From: Acidimicrobiia bacterium
GTDB lineage: Bacteria; Actinomycetota; Acidimicrobiia; Acidimicrobiales; VFJN01
Length of the DNA stretch: 64,000 nucleotides
NCBI GenBank assembly: GCA_009694375.1
Contig: SHVB01000003.1
Span: 124,001 to 188,000 of the forward strand
Direction: 5' to 3'
Translations under genes and position numbers: made by a program
Shown: positions 16,475 to 25,527 of the stretch, piece by piece
Numbering within the stretch: position 1 is the stretch's first letter
Layout: every line of letters begins with the position of its first letter
The notes under the pieces: model-generated
What the model was told of the DNA's origin: nothing
Seen by the model: the letters and a program-made list of their open reading frames with translations, nothing else
The model's database searches: none

Positions 16475-17647
16475 CTATGTGGTGAGGGCCAGACCGTTGT
16501 CGCGCATGATCAGGCGAATCTCCTCGGCGGTGAAACCAGCCAGATCGTCGGCAAAACTCGACGGGTCGGCCAATCCCTCGGCGTGGGGATAATCGGAGCC
16601 GAACAACACCCGTTCCACGCCCAGCACATCGGCCACACCGCGGATGTCGTCCTCGTAATAGGGCGATACCCACAGATGGTCTCGAAGTTGTTGGGCAGGG
16701 TCAACGCCATCGAAGGCGGTGGGACGTTGATGAAAGGCCTTGGTGAGTCCGGCGGCGAGCGACGGCACCCAGTCGCTGCCCGACTCGATGGTGGCCACCC
16801 GTAGGTTCGGGAACCGACGGAAGACACCATCGCAAACGAAGGAACCGACCGTGTCGAAAATCGGTCGATGACCGGTGATCAGTTGCTTGAACGGGTCGTG
16901 ACGAAAGGCTTCGAACTCGGGGTTCCGGCCCCATGCTTGGGCTAAGAACCCGTAGCCCGACTCGCCAGAGTGAAACGCGACGAGCACCCTCGCTTCGTTC
17001 AGGCGGGCCCACACCCCATCGTGGGCCGGATCACCGTAACTGCGGTGGCCGAGCGGATCCTTTACCGGCCCGGAGCGCAACACCACGGCGCGAGCACCGT
17101 GGTCGAGTACCCGCGACACCTCCGCCTCGGCCGCCCCGGGGTCCAAAAGGGAGATGTAGGGCGCGGCAAAAATACGGTTCTGGTAGGCGTAGCCCCAGTC
17201 GTCTTCCATCCACCGATTGAAAGCGGTGAACGACGCGGCCGCGGCAGTCGGGTCGTGGCAGAGCGCTTCTTCCATGCCCACGCCCATGGTGGGGAACAGG
17301 AAGCACCCCTCGATGCCCTGGGCATCCATCGCCTCGAGGCGGGCATCGCGATTGCGATATTCGGGTCGGATCGGTTCCAACTCCCCGAAGGCGGCCCGGA
17401 TGTCGTCACCCGGGGTCTTGCCCCGGAAGTAATCGTCGAGTGCCCCTGGTTTGGCCACCGGATCGAAGGTGGGGTTCGGGATGAAGCGGTTGATCTTCCC
17501 GGCCACCATGAGCCGCGCTTTGCCATCGAGATTGATCCACTGAACGCCTCGGCGCGCCATAGCCGGATCCAGGTGCCGGGTGAAGGCATCGGTGGCCTCG
17601 TAGTAGTGGTTGTCGGCGTCGAAGAGACGAAAACCGAGTGCGGTCAA
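16475..17647 (-). CDS. Amidohydrolase-family (PF04909) hydrolase
   Basis: 390 aa from TTG 17647, which has AGGGG four bases upstream; the longer frame to 17806 has no support. The N-terminal motif FDADNHYYE, central ITGHRP and C-terminal FGSDYPHAEG with its metal Asp mark the TIM-barrel amidohydrolase family. A KstR-like palindrome just upstream suggests control by a TetR-family regulator of sterol or lipid catabolism, which would fit a role on a cyclic CoA or carboxylate intermediate. Confidence 0.85.
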   Translation of the reverse strand: MTALGFRLFDADNHYYEATDAFTRHLDPAMARRGVQWINLDGKARLMVAGKINRFIPNPTFDPVAKPGALDDYFRGKTPGDDIRAAFGELEPIRPEYRNRDARLEAMDAQGIEGCFLFPTMGVGMEEALCHDPTAAAASFTAFNRWMEDDWGYAYQNRIFAAPYISLLDPGAAEAEVSRVLDHGARAVVLRSGPVKDPLGHRSYGDPAHDGVWARLNEARVLVAFHSGESGYGFLAQAWGRNPEFEAFRHDPFKQLITGHRPIFDTVGSFVCDGVFRRFPNLRVATIESGSDWVPSLAAGLTKAFHQRPTAFDGVDPAQQLRDHLWVSPYYEDDIRGVADVLGVERVLFGSDYPHAEGLADPSSFADDLAGFTAEEIRLIMRDNGLALTT

Positions 17648-17670
17648 TGGTCCCCCTGAGGACGACAGAA

Positions 17671-17686
17671 CTAGAACACGTTCTAG
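17671..17686. promoter_or_regulatory. KstR-like operator
   Basis: CTAGAACACGTTCTAG, a palindrome with 7-base arms, matching the KstR consensus TNNAACNNGTTNNA. It lies 24-39 bases upstream of TTG 17647 beside a possible -10 (TAGGCT). Confidence 0.65.
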
Positions 17687-17714
17687 CCTAACGGGGGCTG
17701 ACGGCCGCAACGGC

Positions 17715-17739
17715 GGCTCGGCCCCGCCGGGGCCGAGCC
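17715..17739 (-). terminator. Strong GC hairpin after the SGNH gene
   Basis: Perfect 11-base arms (GGCTCGGCCCC and GGGGCCGAGCC) with a 3-base loop, seven bases past the SGNH stop at 17746. There is no U-run, as is common for actinobacterial terminators. Confidence 0.7.
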
Positions 17740-17745
17740 ACCCGC

Positions 17746-18972
17746 TTAGCTCAGACCCATCTTTGGTTCGCCGTAGGCGTTGAGGCCAGTACCGGTGCGG
17801 ACGCACCTACCGGCCACGGGCACACCACCGTTGTAAGCGAGGCGCATGCAGGCGCGCATGGCGAGCTGGCCCCAGTAGTTGGCGTGCACACTCTCTTGCA
17901 CCTGGTACGGGCCAAACACGGTGCTGGTGGTCCGCAACTGGTTTACCCACTCGGTCTTGTCCACTGCGCCGACCGACGTCCAGGACGCCAGCCCTTTCTC
18001 TTCGAGCAGCCCAACGGTGTTTTCACAGAGTCGACGGCCGTTGAGCGCCGTTTGGAAGTCGAGGATCTTGATATTGGTCAGCCCGCTCTGGGTGACGGCG
18101 TTGCGTATTGAGTTGTTGAAGGTCGGCACCACAGTGTTGTTGGCCCAGTCGGCATCCTTGTTCCACATGCCGCACCCGCCCACGGTTTGGCGGGTGAAAC
18201 CGCCACCCTGCGGGTAACGGTTCGCCGCTCCATTGGGGATCGGCGACCAGTAGGTGTCGACCATGATGGTGTACGACGAGTTGGCGTAGCCAGCGTTGGC
18301 CATCGCCTGACGCACGTTGAGGAGCCCGGTCTTGATGGCGGTGGTCTTGGCGGAGATGTTGCTGGCGGTGAAACGAGCCGCGATGTCGCTGTCGTCGTAG
18401 CAGTAGTTCGGCCACCACGACGGCGACAGGTACCAGTCGAGGAAGCAGGCCTGCAACACATCGGCGAACCCGTAGTCATTGGCCCCGATGAGCACCGACA
18501 CCATCTTCACGTTGTGGGTCGAGGCGAACTCTTGCAACGCGAGCGCCTGCCCCTTTCCGCTGCTGGTGTTGGAGAAGTCGAGCCCTGGTTTGAAGTCGGA
18601 ACTTCCGCCGCCATGGGTGGCGGCACGGGCACCCGAACACGCCAGATTGAGCGAGTTCACCGTGCTGATGTGGATGGCAGCAGACTCAGAACGATGACAA
18701 CCGGGGATCTGCTCGCCGGTGTTGGCGGCGTTGTCGAAATAGGCATCGCTGCCACCGGCATCGACGTTGTTAGACGAGACATTCGTGTTGCCGGCCCACC
18801 GGCCGGCTTCCCCCGAGATGGCCGAGTCGCCCAGGCTGACCACCCACGGGCTTCCCACCCCCGGGCCATCGGCGGCGGCCGTGGGAGCCCCCGCCGTAGT
18901 GGCCACCGCAGAGGCTACGAGCACCCCCACCAAACCGATCAGACGCATGGGACGCGTGACGAACCTGACCAT
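17746..18972 (-). CDS. Secreted SGNH/GDSL hydrolase
   Basis: 408 aa. Signal peptide at residues 1-35 (LIGLVGVLVASAVATTAGAP then TAAADG). SGNH blocks: GDS with nucleophile Ser50, CSGARAATH, IGANDYGF (the Gly/Asn oxyanion pair), and the C-terminal ESVHANYWGQ with the catalytic His. The acid position is Glu rather than the usual Asp. Several Cys residues are consistent with extracellular disulfides. Probably an esterase or lipase acting outside the cell. ATG 18972 follows a GGGGGG ribosome-binding site, and a strong hairpin follows the stop. Confidence 0.82.
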   Translation of the reverse strand: MVRFVTRPMRLIGLVGVLVASAVATTAGAPTAAADGPGVGSPWVVSLGDSAISGEAGRWAGNTNVSSNNVDAGGSDAYFDNAANTGEQIPGCHRSESAAIHISTVNSLNLACSGARAATHGGGSSDFKPGLDFSNTSSGKGQALALQEFASTHNVKMVSVLIGANDYGFADVLQACFLDWYLSPSWWPNYCYDDSDIAARFTASNISAKTTAIKTGLLNVRQAMANAGYANSSYTIMVDTYWSPIPNGAANRYPQGGGFTRQTVGGCGMWNKDADWANNTVVPTFNNSIRNAVTQSGLTNIKILDFQTALNGRRLCENTVGLLEEKGLASWTSVGAVDKTEWVNQLRTTSTVFGPYQVQESVHANYWGQLAMRACMRLAYNGGVPVAGRCVRTGTGLNAYGEPKMGLS

Positions 18973-19040
18973 GAAGACCCCCCGGATCGTTTCCGTCTGG
19001 CCCTCATAGCCCTACGAATTTCCAGACATTACCCCACCGC

Positions 19041-19055
19041 CCCCGGCGGCCGGGG
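19041..19055 (-). terminator. Possible short terminator hairpin
   Basis: CCCCGG-CGG-CCGGGG, 14 bases past the stop at 19069 on the minus strand. The stem is only six pairs and there is no U-run. Confidence 0.35.
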
Positions 19056-19068
19056 ATGTCGGCGGCGG

Positions 19069-19392
19069 CTAGCCCTCGTCGGGCGCGGTCGGCACCGCCG
19101 GGGCGTCGCCGTAGTAACGGAACAGACCGCGGACAACATCGCCCAGGCCCTCGCCGGTGCGGCCGCTGATCAAGGTGACCGTCACCACCGAGCCGTTGAT
19201 GTGCACCTTGTCTACCTCGCCCGTAGCAAACAGGCGGCGGGCCAACTCGTCCACGGGTCGCTGCCGCAGCGGCCCCGGTGGGCCCTCGTAGCGATCGTGG
19301 CCCATCCCCGACAGCGCCCGGTTCGTGTCCAACCGCAGAATGGACGGGTTGGTGGCGGAGGGTGTTTCGACGACGGTGATCAACTGGCCCAT
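19069..19392 (-). CDS. Nfu N-terminal-like (PF08712) domain protein
   Basis: 107 aa from ATG 19392 (ATG 19413 in frame also possible). The pattern TNPSILRLDTNRAL, then VDELARRLFATGEVDKVHI, then VTVTL matches the N-terminal domain of Nfu iron-sulfur scaffold proteins. The C-terminal CxxC domain that carries the cluster in full Nfu is absent, so it would not itself hold a cluster by that site. Role unclear. Confidence 0.7.
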   Translation of the reverse strand: MGQLITVVETPSATNPSILRLDTNRALSGMGHDRYEGPPGPLRQRPVDELARRLFATGEVDKVHINGSVVTVTLISGRTGEGLGDVVRGLFRYYGDAPAVPTAPDEG

Positions 19393-19496
19393 ACGAACTC
19401 TGATGCTACCCATGCGGCTCCCGCCGGCGGAATCCGGCCCGGATGCGACGGCGGGCCCGCTGATCAGGGCCGTGTTCTTCTGGCCACGGGCGCGGG

Positions 19497-19871
19497 TTAG
19501 GCCACCGGGGCGGCGCGGCCCTGTTCGCGCAGGGCCAGGACCGAGAGCGCAATGGACACTCCAGCCAACCCCAGGTGGACCGCCACAAAGGCAACGGCGT
19601 GGTCACCGGTGGCGATGCCCACCGAGCGGGCCAGCCACACCCCGATCGTCCATCCCGCCAGGGCCTTCAGCACTACCGCGTGCCCGCGAGCCTTCCTCCA
19701 CAGGGTCGCCAGGGTGGCGAGCGCCAGCACCGTAAAACTCACCGCCAGGCCGGTCCGACCCCACTTTTCCCCGTTCGAGAGCGCATCGTCGTTCCAGATG
19801 TTGCTGATGCGGGTAGTCCAGATGATCAACGTCCAAGCGCACAGCAAAACCGTCCACCGACGCCACAACAT
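19497..19871 (-). CDS. Small integral membrane protein
   Basis: 124 aa with four hydrophobic segments (WTVLLCAWTLIIWTT, AVSFTVLALATLATLW, ALAGWTIGVWLARSVG, LGLAGVSIALSVLAL). No motif is recognised. ATG 19871 has TAGACT six bases before it. The promoter region is shared with the divergent acyl-CoA dehydrogenase gene. Confidence 0.7.
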   Translation of the reverse strand: MLWRRWTVLLCAWTLIIWTTRISNIWNDDALSNGEKWGRTGLAVSFTVLALATLATLWRKARGHAVVLKALAGWTIGVWLARSVGIATGDHAVAFVAVHLGLAGVSIALSVLALREQGRAAPVA

Positions 19872-19877
19872 GGGTGA

Positions 19878-19883
19878 AGTCTA
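19878..19883 (-). promoter_or_regulatory. -10 hexamer TAGACT, leaderless membrane-protein gene
   Basis: Minus-strand TAGACT, six bases before ATG 19871, with no ribosome-binding site. Confidence 0.5.
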
Positions 19884-19897
19884 ATCCGCCGGGCTAT

Positions 19898-19915
19898 CTT
19901 GACCATTCAGTCAAG
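19898..19915. promoter_or_regulatory. Inverted-repeat operator before the acyl-CoA dehydrogenase
   Basis: CTTGAC-N6-GTCAAG overlaps a plus-strand -10-like TATCTT (19895-19900) and lies 26-43 bases before ATG 19941. The form suits a TetR-family regulator of acyl-CoA metabolism; the regulator is not in the window. Confidence 0.5.
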
Positions 19916-19940
19916 TACCACTCGCAAGGGGACCCACCGC

Positions 19941-21206
19941 ATGGCCGACCAGCCCACCATCGACGAGTTCGAAGCCGAGGTACGAGCCTTCCTCGACGCC
20001 AATGCCAAGCCCAAACGCGACAACAGTCACCAAAAATTCGTGTGGGGCGAGGGTGAAGACGATGTCTCCATGTTCGAAGAGGTAGACCGCGCCAAGGAGC
20101 AACGGGATCTCGCCACTGCGAAGGACTGGCGCGCCCGGCGCTTCGACGCCGGCCTGGGGTACATCTCCGGAGCCGCGCACTTGGGTGGCCGCGACCTCCC
20201 GGCCGCCTACGACCGCCTCTACGGCAACCTCGAGGGCCTCTATGACGTGCCCGACCAAGGATTCTTCGGCATCGGCCTCGGCATGGTGGCCCCCACCATC
20301 AAAGATCATGCCCAGGAGCATGTGAAGGCCCGCTACCTGCCAGCGATGTACCGGGCCGACCTCGTGGGCTGCCAACTCTTCAGCGAACCCGGTGCCGGCT
20401 CTGACCTCGCCGGGTTACAGACCAAGGCGGAACGCGACGGCGACGAGTGGGTCATCACCGGCCAGAAGGTGTGGACCTCCGGCGCCCAGTACTCCGACAT
20501 CGGTGAGATCATCTGTCGTACCGACCCCGATCTTCCCAAGCACAAAGGCCTCACCGGCTTCATCGTGGACATGCACGCCCCCGGGGTGGAGGTGCGCCCC
20601 TTGCGTCAGATGACCGGCGGCGCGTCCTTCAACGAGGTGTTCTTCAACGAAGTGAAAGTGCCCGACGATCATCGCCTTGGCGATGTGAACCAGGGGTGGT
20701 CCGTGGCCCTCACCACCTTGATGAACGAGCGAGCGTCGATCGGGGCGGGCGGCGGGGGCGGCGGCATGGGCCTGGCGAACGTCACGCGTCTGGCCCAGAT
20801 GATGCAGCACTTCGGTTACGGCGACAGCGCCGTGCACCGCGATCGCCTGATGGACATTTACACCCGCTTCCAGGTGGCCAAGTTCACCAACCAACGCGCT
20901 CTCGACAAGATCAAGGCCGGCCAACTGCCCGGCCCAGAGATGTCCATCGCCAAGATGGCCCTCACCGACAACCTCACCCGCACGGCCGCGTTTGCCGCCA
21001 GCGTGCTTGGCGCCCGCATGGTGGCCGACACCGGCGAATGGGGCACGTACGCCTGGTCACAGTTCGTGTGTGGCACCCCGGGCATGCGCATCGCCGGTGG
21101 TTCCGACGAGGTCCTGCGCAACATCGTGGGCGAACGCGTGCTCGGTCTCCCGAAGGACTCGGGCATCGACTCCAACAGCCCGTTCAAGGACATCCCGAAG
21201 AACTAA
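19941..21206 (+). CDS. Acyl-CoA dehydrogenase
   Basis: 421 aa. FAD-dependent alpha,beta-dehydrogenation of an acyl-CoA. Conserved blocks: CQLFSEPGAGSDLAG, WVITGQKVWTSGAQYSD, GMRIAGGSDEVLRNIVGERVLGLP. The region where the catalytic Glu is expected in short- and medium-chain members is not obvious, so the chain specificity is open. ATG 19941 is preceded by AAGGGGA; the ATG at 19899 lies in the promoter/operator and is rejected. The gene faces the monooxygenase at 21234. Confidence 0.9.
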   Translation: MADQPTIDEFEAEVRAFLDANAKPKRDNSHQKFVWGEGEDDVSMFEEVDRAKEQRDLATAKDWRARRFDAGLGYISGAAHLGGRDLPAAYDRLYGNLEGLYDVPDQGFFGIGLGMVAPTIKDHAQEHVKARYLPAMYRADLVGCQLFSEPGAGSDLAGLQTKAERDGDEWVITGQKVWTSGAQYSDIGEIICRTDPDLPKHKGLTGFIVDMHAPGVEVRPLRQMTGGASFNEVFFNEVKVPDDHRLGDVNQGWSVALTTLMNERASIGAGGGGGGMGLANVTRLAQMMQHFGYGDSAVHRDRLMDIYTRFQVAKFTNQRALDKIKAGQLPGPEMSIAKMALTDNLTRTAAFAASVLGARMVADTGEWGTYAWSQFVCGTPGMRIAGGSDEVLRNIVGERVLGLPKDSGIDSNSPFKDIPKN

Positions 21207-21233
21207 GACCCGGGCCGTGGCGGCGCCCCAAGA

Positions 21234-23030
21234 TCAGGAGCGCAGGTCGAGCCCTACCAACCCACCCTCGGCGCGCCATTGGGCGAGGAGTTCAAAAAAG
21301 GCCATCGTCCCGGCACCGTAGAAACCGTTCTGCGCCCCTCCGGGCACGGGCTTTCCTTCGCCGTTGAAGTACCCGGGGGTGCAGTCTTTCGTATTCCCGA
21401 AGCCGCCCAACTGCGGGGGGTTCGCGATGATCTCGCGCACCCATTCATCCTCAGCGGCGGCGGTTACCTCCACCGCCACCGCTCCGGCATCGAGCACGGC
21501 GCCCACGATGTAGACGATCTGTTTCGAACACTCTTCGAGCAGGTGCGGAAAGTTGGCCGACACGCCGCCCTGGCTGAAGCCCACCACGAAGGCGTTGGGA
21601 AAGCCGTGTACGTGCATCCCGTGCAAAGACCGAGTGCCCTCGGCCCAATACCCCGAGAGGGTCTTGCCGTGGCGCCCGATGAGGTCGTAGCCCGACCGGC
21701 GGGCCTGCGACGTCCCCACCTCGAAGCCGGTGGCGTAGATGAGGCAATCGATTTCGTATTCCTGTCCCGCCACCACCGCTCCGGTGGGGGTGATCTGTTC
21801 GACACCCCGGCCCTCGGTGTCTACGAGATGCACGCCGGGCTCGTTGAAACTCTCCAGATAGCCGTCGTGGAAACAGGGCCGTTTACAAAACTGCCGGTAC
21901 CAGGCCTTGAGCGAATCCGCAGTGGTTGGGTCCTCCACGATCTCTTCTACCCGCGCCCGGATCTCGTCCATCTTCGAGAAGTCCGAATCCTCTAGGGCCG
22001 CGGTAACCCCATCCGGGCTGAGATCGCCGGTCTCGGCGATGCGGTCCATGGTGCGGCGATAGATGTCGGTCCACCCGTCCATCACCAGGTCTTCCGAGGA
22101 CCCCGAACCCGAAGTCAAGGCGGTGAAGTTGGCGATCCGGTCCCGTTGCCAGCCCGGCTCCAGTGACGCCACCCAGGCGGGATCAGTGGGCTGGTTCCCT
22201 CGCCGGTCCACCGACGACGGCGTGCGCTGAAAGACGTACAACGCCTGGCAGGCTTTCGCCAGGTGGGGAACGCACTGTACGGCGGTGGCGCCGGTGCCGA
22301 TGATGCCCACCCGTTTGTCGGCGAGTTGGTCCAAGCCCCCGCCCGAATGGCCGCCGGTGTAGGCGTAGTCCCAACGACTCGTATGGAAGGAGTGGCCGGC
22401 GAAGGACTCGATGCCGGGGATACCCGGAAGTTTCGGCCGGTGGAGCGGGCCATTTCCCATCACAATGAACTGCGCCCGCACCGCGTCGCCTCGGTTGGTG
22501 TGAATGACCCAGCGGGAAGCGGCGTCGTCCCATTCGACCGAGGTCACCTCGGTACTGAAGAGCGCGTTGTCGTAGAGACCGAAGTGCGTGGCGATGCGCT
22601 GGCAGTGCTCCTGGATCTCCGGCCGGTAGGCGTACTTCTCGCCCGGGATGTAGCCGGTTTCCTCCAGGAGCGGCAGATAGATGTACGACTCCACATCGCA
22701 CTGGGCACCGGGGTAGCGATTCCAGTACCAGGTGCCCCCCACGTCGCCACCCTTTTCGATGATGCGCACGTCGGTGATACCCGCCTGCACGAGACGGGCG
22801 CCGGTGATGAGCCCGGCGAAGCCACCGCCGATGAGAGCGACCGTCACATCGTCGCTCAAGGGAGCCCGAGGAGTGACGGTGGTGTACGGGTCGTGGAGGT
22901 AGTGGGCATAGGGCCCGGTCATCTCTAGGTACTGGTCGTTGCCGTCGGCTCGTAGCCGCTTTTGGCGTTCCGCCGCGTAGCGCGCCTGGGTGGCTTCCCG
23001 CCGCGTGGGTTCCTCTGGGGGGCTGGTCAT
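21234..23030 (-). CDS. Flavin-containing monooxygenase, Baeyer-Villiger type
   Basis: 598 aa. FAD Rossmann motif GGGFAG at residues 68-73; the Baeyer-Villiger fingerprint FxGxxxHxxxW at F210-G212-H216-W220; NADPH Rossmann motif GTGATA at 245-250. Similar to cyclohexanone/phenylacetone monooxygenases, which insert oxygen next to a ketone, with the N-terminal extension common in steroid-active members. The substrate cannot be told from sequence, but the sterol/lipid-flavoured neighbourhood makes a cyclic ketone plausible. Confidence 0.9.
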   Translation of the reverse strand: MTSPPEEPTRREATQARYAAERQKRLRADGNDQYLEMTGPYAHYLHDPYTTVTPRAPLSDDVTVALIGGGFAGLITGARLVQAGITDVRIIEKGGDVGGTWYWNRYPGAQCDVESYIYLPLLEETGYIPGEKYAYRPEIQEHCQRIATHFGLYDNALFSTEVTSVEWDDAASRWVIHTNRGDAVRAQFIVMGNGPLHRPKLPGIPGIESFAGHSFHTSRWDYAYTGGHSGGGLDQLADKRVGIIGTGATAVQCVPHLAKACQALYVFQRTPSSVDRRGNQPTDPAWVASLEPGWQRDRIANFTALTSGSGSSEDLVMDGWTDIYRRTMDRIAETGDLSPDGVTAALEDSDFSKMDEIRARVEEIVEDPTTADSLKAWYRQFCKRPCFHDGYLESFNEPGVHLVDTEGRGVEQITPTGAVVAGQEYEIDCLIYATGFEVGTSQARRSGYDLIGRHGKTLSGYWAEGTRSLHGMHVHGFPNAFVVGFSQGGVSANFPHLLEECSKQIVYIVGAVLDAGAVAVEVTAAAEDEWVREIIANPPQLGGFGNTKDCTPGYFNGEGKPVPGGAQNGFYGAGTMAFFELLAQWRAEGGLVGLDLRS

Positions 23031-23105
23031 CGTGATGGCCTACCAGTCGGTCCCAACATCACAACCATTATGGGCGCGCAGAGCACCACATCGACCCGGT
23101 TGGAA

Positions 23106-24224
23106 TCAAGATGCGGGGGTGAGGGGGTCGGCCAGGCTCCATCCCTGATCGAGCATCTCGTCGATGGCGCCCAGGGCCAGGTCCAACCGCGTCTCGAAAG
23201 ACCCTTCGAGCACCAGTACCCGTCGGCCGCTCTGGCTCAATGCCTCCTCAAATCGACTCGTCATCCAGGGGCGGATCAGCTCACCATCACGAAATCCGTC
23301 CTGTTCGAAGGGGACATCGTGATCGTGGGTAAGCAGGTAGAGGGGATGATGGCGGGTCAGTACATCCACCGCGGCGCTGCTAACACCCATGTAGCGCTCG
23401 TGCCAGATCGACACCGAGAAGGCATCGGTATCGCACACGAGCACGGGACCACCCGAACGGGCCGCCGCGTCTTCGAGGGCGTTCTGTGTCTCGGCCATCA
23501 CCACGAACTCCTCGGAATGCCAGATCAGTTCGGCCATCTCCGGGGGTGCGACCCCGGCGAGCACGGCATTGGCGCGGTCTTTGGCCAACTTGGCCACGGC
23601 CATAGTCCGGCAGTGCTCCGGAACCCATTGGGTGCGCCCGTGGGCACCCCCGCGCGCCCGCAGGGCATCCACCAGCGCGTGCGACATGGTGGTGGTCCCC
23701 GTGGACTCCGCTCCCAGCACCACGACCCGGCGAGCGAACCAGGCCCGTACCGGAGGCATCATCCGATGCCAATGGGCTATCGGGTCAGCCCGCACGGCGG
23801 TACCGCTCACCGGGGCCAAGCCGCGATCATCATCGACGGGCACCGCGATGGCACCGAAACGCCGGGCCAACTCCGGCCCGTACTCCTCGGAACTGAACAC
23901 GGCGGTGACCGCCTCGACGGTAACCGCCGCCACCCCCGCTCGGAACACCGCCTCGTGGATGTCCCACAGGGCGCGGTCGCTGAAGTCCACGGGATGGTCG
24001 TCGATCACTCCTACGAAGGTCACGTTCCCTTGATGGGCATGAATTTCGCGTAGCCACGCCAACCGATCCCGGTGAGGGATCGACTCCACCTCGTGGGATA
24101 GCACGAGCACGGTAACTCGGTCACTGCAAGCAGCCGCCGTGTTGATCAGAAGGTGATGACCTTCGTGGGGCGGATAAAACTTTCCGACCACCAAGCCGTG
24201 GGGAGTTGACAACGCTCCGGTCAT
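23106..24224 (-). CDS. nadR: NadR-like NMN adenylyltransferase / ribosylnicotinamide kinase
   Basis: 372 aa, two domains. N-terminal nucleotidyltransferase: GKFYPPHEGHHLLI (residues 14-27) with the HxGH motif H20-H23. C-terminal P-loop kinase: GAESTGTTT (171-179), in which the Walker-A Lys is replaced by Thr, and WHSEEFVVMAETQ further on. Together these would make NAD from nicotinamide riboside through NMN, although the missing Lys makes kinase activity uncertain. The ATG overlaps the upstream stop (ATGA), so it forms an operon with the membrane protein and rnhB. The frame beyond 24224 is antisense noise. Confidence 0.82.
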   Translation of the reverse strand: MTGALSTPHGLVVGKFYPPHEGHHLLINTAAACSDRVTVLVLSHEVESIPHRDRLAWLREIHAHQGNVTFVGVIDDHPVDFSDRALWDIHEAVFRAGVAAVTVEAVTAVFSSEEYGPELARRFGAIAVPVDDDRGLAPVSGTAVRADPIAHWHRMMPPVRAWFARRVVVLGAESTGTTTMSHALVDALRARGGAHGRTQWVPEHCRTMAVAKLAKDRANAVLAGVAPPEMAELIWHSEEFVVMAETQNALEDAAARSGGPVLVCDTDAFSVSIWHERYMGVSSAAVDVLTRHHPLYLLTHDHDVPFEQDGFRDGELIRPWMTSRFEEALSQSGRRVLVLEGSFETRLDLALGAIDEMLDQGWSLADPLTPAS

Positions 24225-24736
24225 AGGAGCCCTTCGATTCGCCTGATGGCATCGATAACCACCCGAGGCGCAACCTCGATGGCCTCGGGTCCTGCCACCG
24301 GTGTTCGGCTTCGGTCGACACGGTCCTTGGTGGTGTGAGTGCCGGCCAGCGCCACGCCAAAGATGAACAGAGCAAACCCCCCCGCGAGCAGCGCAACCGA
24401 GGGCCCGCCGAGTAGATATCCAACCCCGATCAGGGCCACCGCGCTGAGGGCACCCACTACCGGCAGAGCACTGGTGGGCTTGGTGGCAATCACGAGCGCA
24501 GCGCGTCCGTCCGCCCCCGCTAGGCGTTGGCGCACCTTGCCTTCGAAGGCAGCCTGGGACAGCGAAAGCAGCATCGCGCGGGTCATGGCATCCGCCTCGG
24601 CCTCCAAGGCATCGGCGATTCGATTGAGATCGGCGAGCACCGCAACCCACGCCGTGGCCTCGAGGGACAGCGCCTGCAGATCGGCGAGGGTGCGGCGCAA
24701 GTCTGCCTCGAGGTCCCTTGCGTCATCGTCGGACAT
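24221..24736 (-). CDS. Two-TM membrane protein with N-terminal coiled coil
   Basis: 171 aa from ATG 24736, overlapping the rnhB stop by one base. The acidic N-terminal half is helical, probably coiled coil (DLEADLRRTLADLQALS, NRIADALEAEADAM); then two transmembrane segments (LPVVGALSAVALIGVGYLLG and VALLAGGFALFIFGVALAG) and a short cytosolic tail. No enzymatic motif. Tight coupling to both neighbours suggests co-expression with rnhB and the nadR-like gene; function unknown. Confidence 0.7.
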   Translation of the reverse strand: MSDDDARDLEADLRRTLADLQALSLEATAWVAVLADLNRIADALEAEADAMTRAMLLSLSQAAFEGKVRQRLAGADGRAALVIATKPTSALPVVGALSAVALIGVGYLLGGPSVALLAGGFALFIFGVALAGTHTTKDRVDRSRTPVAGPEAIEVAPRVVIDAIRRIEGLL

Positions 24737-25485
24737 CACAACAGCGCCGTTTGACCGCGCCGGGCCGGGCGAAGGGGCGCGGGCGGAACCAGACGCGGCA
24801 CACCGGCCCACGGAAGATCATCCATAAACACCCAACTGCGGCGGTGAATGGCCGATGGCCCCATGCCCTGGAGGGCCACCTTGTGCCGGGGGCAGGGGTA
24901 CCCCTTGTTGCGTTCGAAATTCCAGTACGGGCGATGCTCCGCTTCGGCCCGCATGATGCGGTCGCGGGTGACCTTGGCCAGAATCGAGGCGGCGGCAATC
25001 GACAGACAGTGGGCGTCTCCCTTTACTAACAACTCGCTGGTGCCTTCTCCCACGAAATCCCAGTTCCCATCCAGCAGCACCCGATCGGCGGGGAGTCCGA
25101 GGGCATCAAGAGCGCGTCGGGCCGCCAATCGTTGGGCCTCGGACATACCCAGTTCGTCGCACTCTTCCTCGCTGGCATGCCCCACCGACCAGGCCACACA
25201 CCAGGTGGCGATCCGGTCGAACATCGCCTCGCGCTCAGTTTCGGTGAGCATCTTCGAATCCCGGATTTTGTTGACGCGTCGGTCCTTCGGCACCACTGCC
25301 GCGCCCAGGGTGAGAGGCCCGGCCCACGCCCCCCGACCAACCTCATCGATCCCCACCACCACATCATGGCCCTCAGCCCAGAGCCTACGTTCCACCGCCA
25401 AGGAGGGCGCCGACGCCGTGAGCGCCTTGCGTAGGGTGGGCACACTCCCCGGTCTCACCCTCGTAGTGGAGCGAGTCGGAGGCAC
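24736..25485 (-). CDS. rnhB: Ribonuclease HII
   Basis: 249 aa. Removes RNA from RNA-DNA hybrids and misincorporated ribonucleotides. Active-site acids: VGIDEVGRG (Asp47, Glu48), LLDGNWDF, and the later KGDAHCLSIAAASILAKVTRDR block. GTG 25485 has TAGAGT seven bases upstream. The C-terminal tail after WVFMDDLPW is longer than in many RNase HII proteins and rich in Pro and Arg. Confidence 0.93.
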   Translation of the reverse strand: MPPTRSTTRVRPGSVPTLRKALTASAPSLAVERRLWAEGHDVVVGIDEVGRGAWAGPLTLGAAVVPKDRRVNKIRDSKMLTETEREAMFDRIATWCVAWSVGHASEEECDELGMSEAQRLAARRALDALGLPADRVLLDGNWDFVGEGTSELLVKGDAHCLSIAAASILAKVTRDRIMRAEAEHRPYWNFERNKGYPCPRHKVALQGMGPSAIHRRSWVFMDDLPWAGVPRLVPPAPLRPARRGQTALL

Positions 25486-25492
25486 CTCCCAG

Positions 25493-25498
25493 ACTCTA
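25493..25498 (-). promoter_or_regulatory. -10 hexamer TAGAGT of rnhB operon
   Basis: Minus-strand TAGAGT, seven bases (CTGGGAG) before GTG 25485; likely a leaderless start of the rnhB/membrane protein/nadR-like operon. Confidence 0.5.
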
Positions 25499-25527
25499 CC
25501 GACCCCGCCGATGGCGGGCCGATGACC

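Noticed and set aside
17671-17686. Reading this palindrome as a second LexA box
   Set aside because: It lacks the TCGAAC/GTTCGA arms and fits the KstR consensus at every fixed position.
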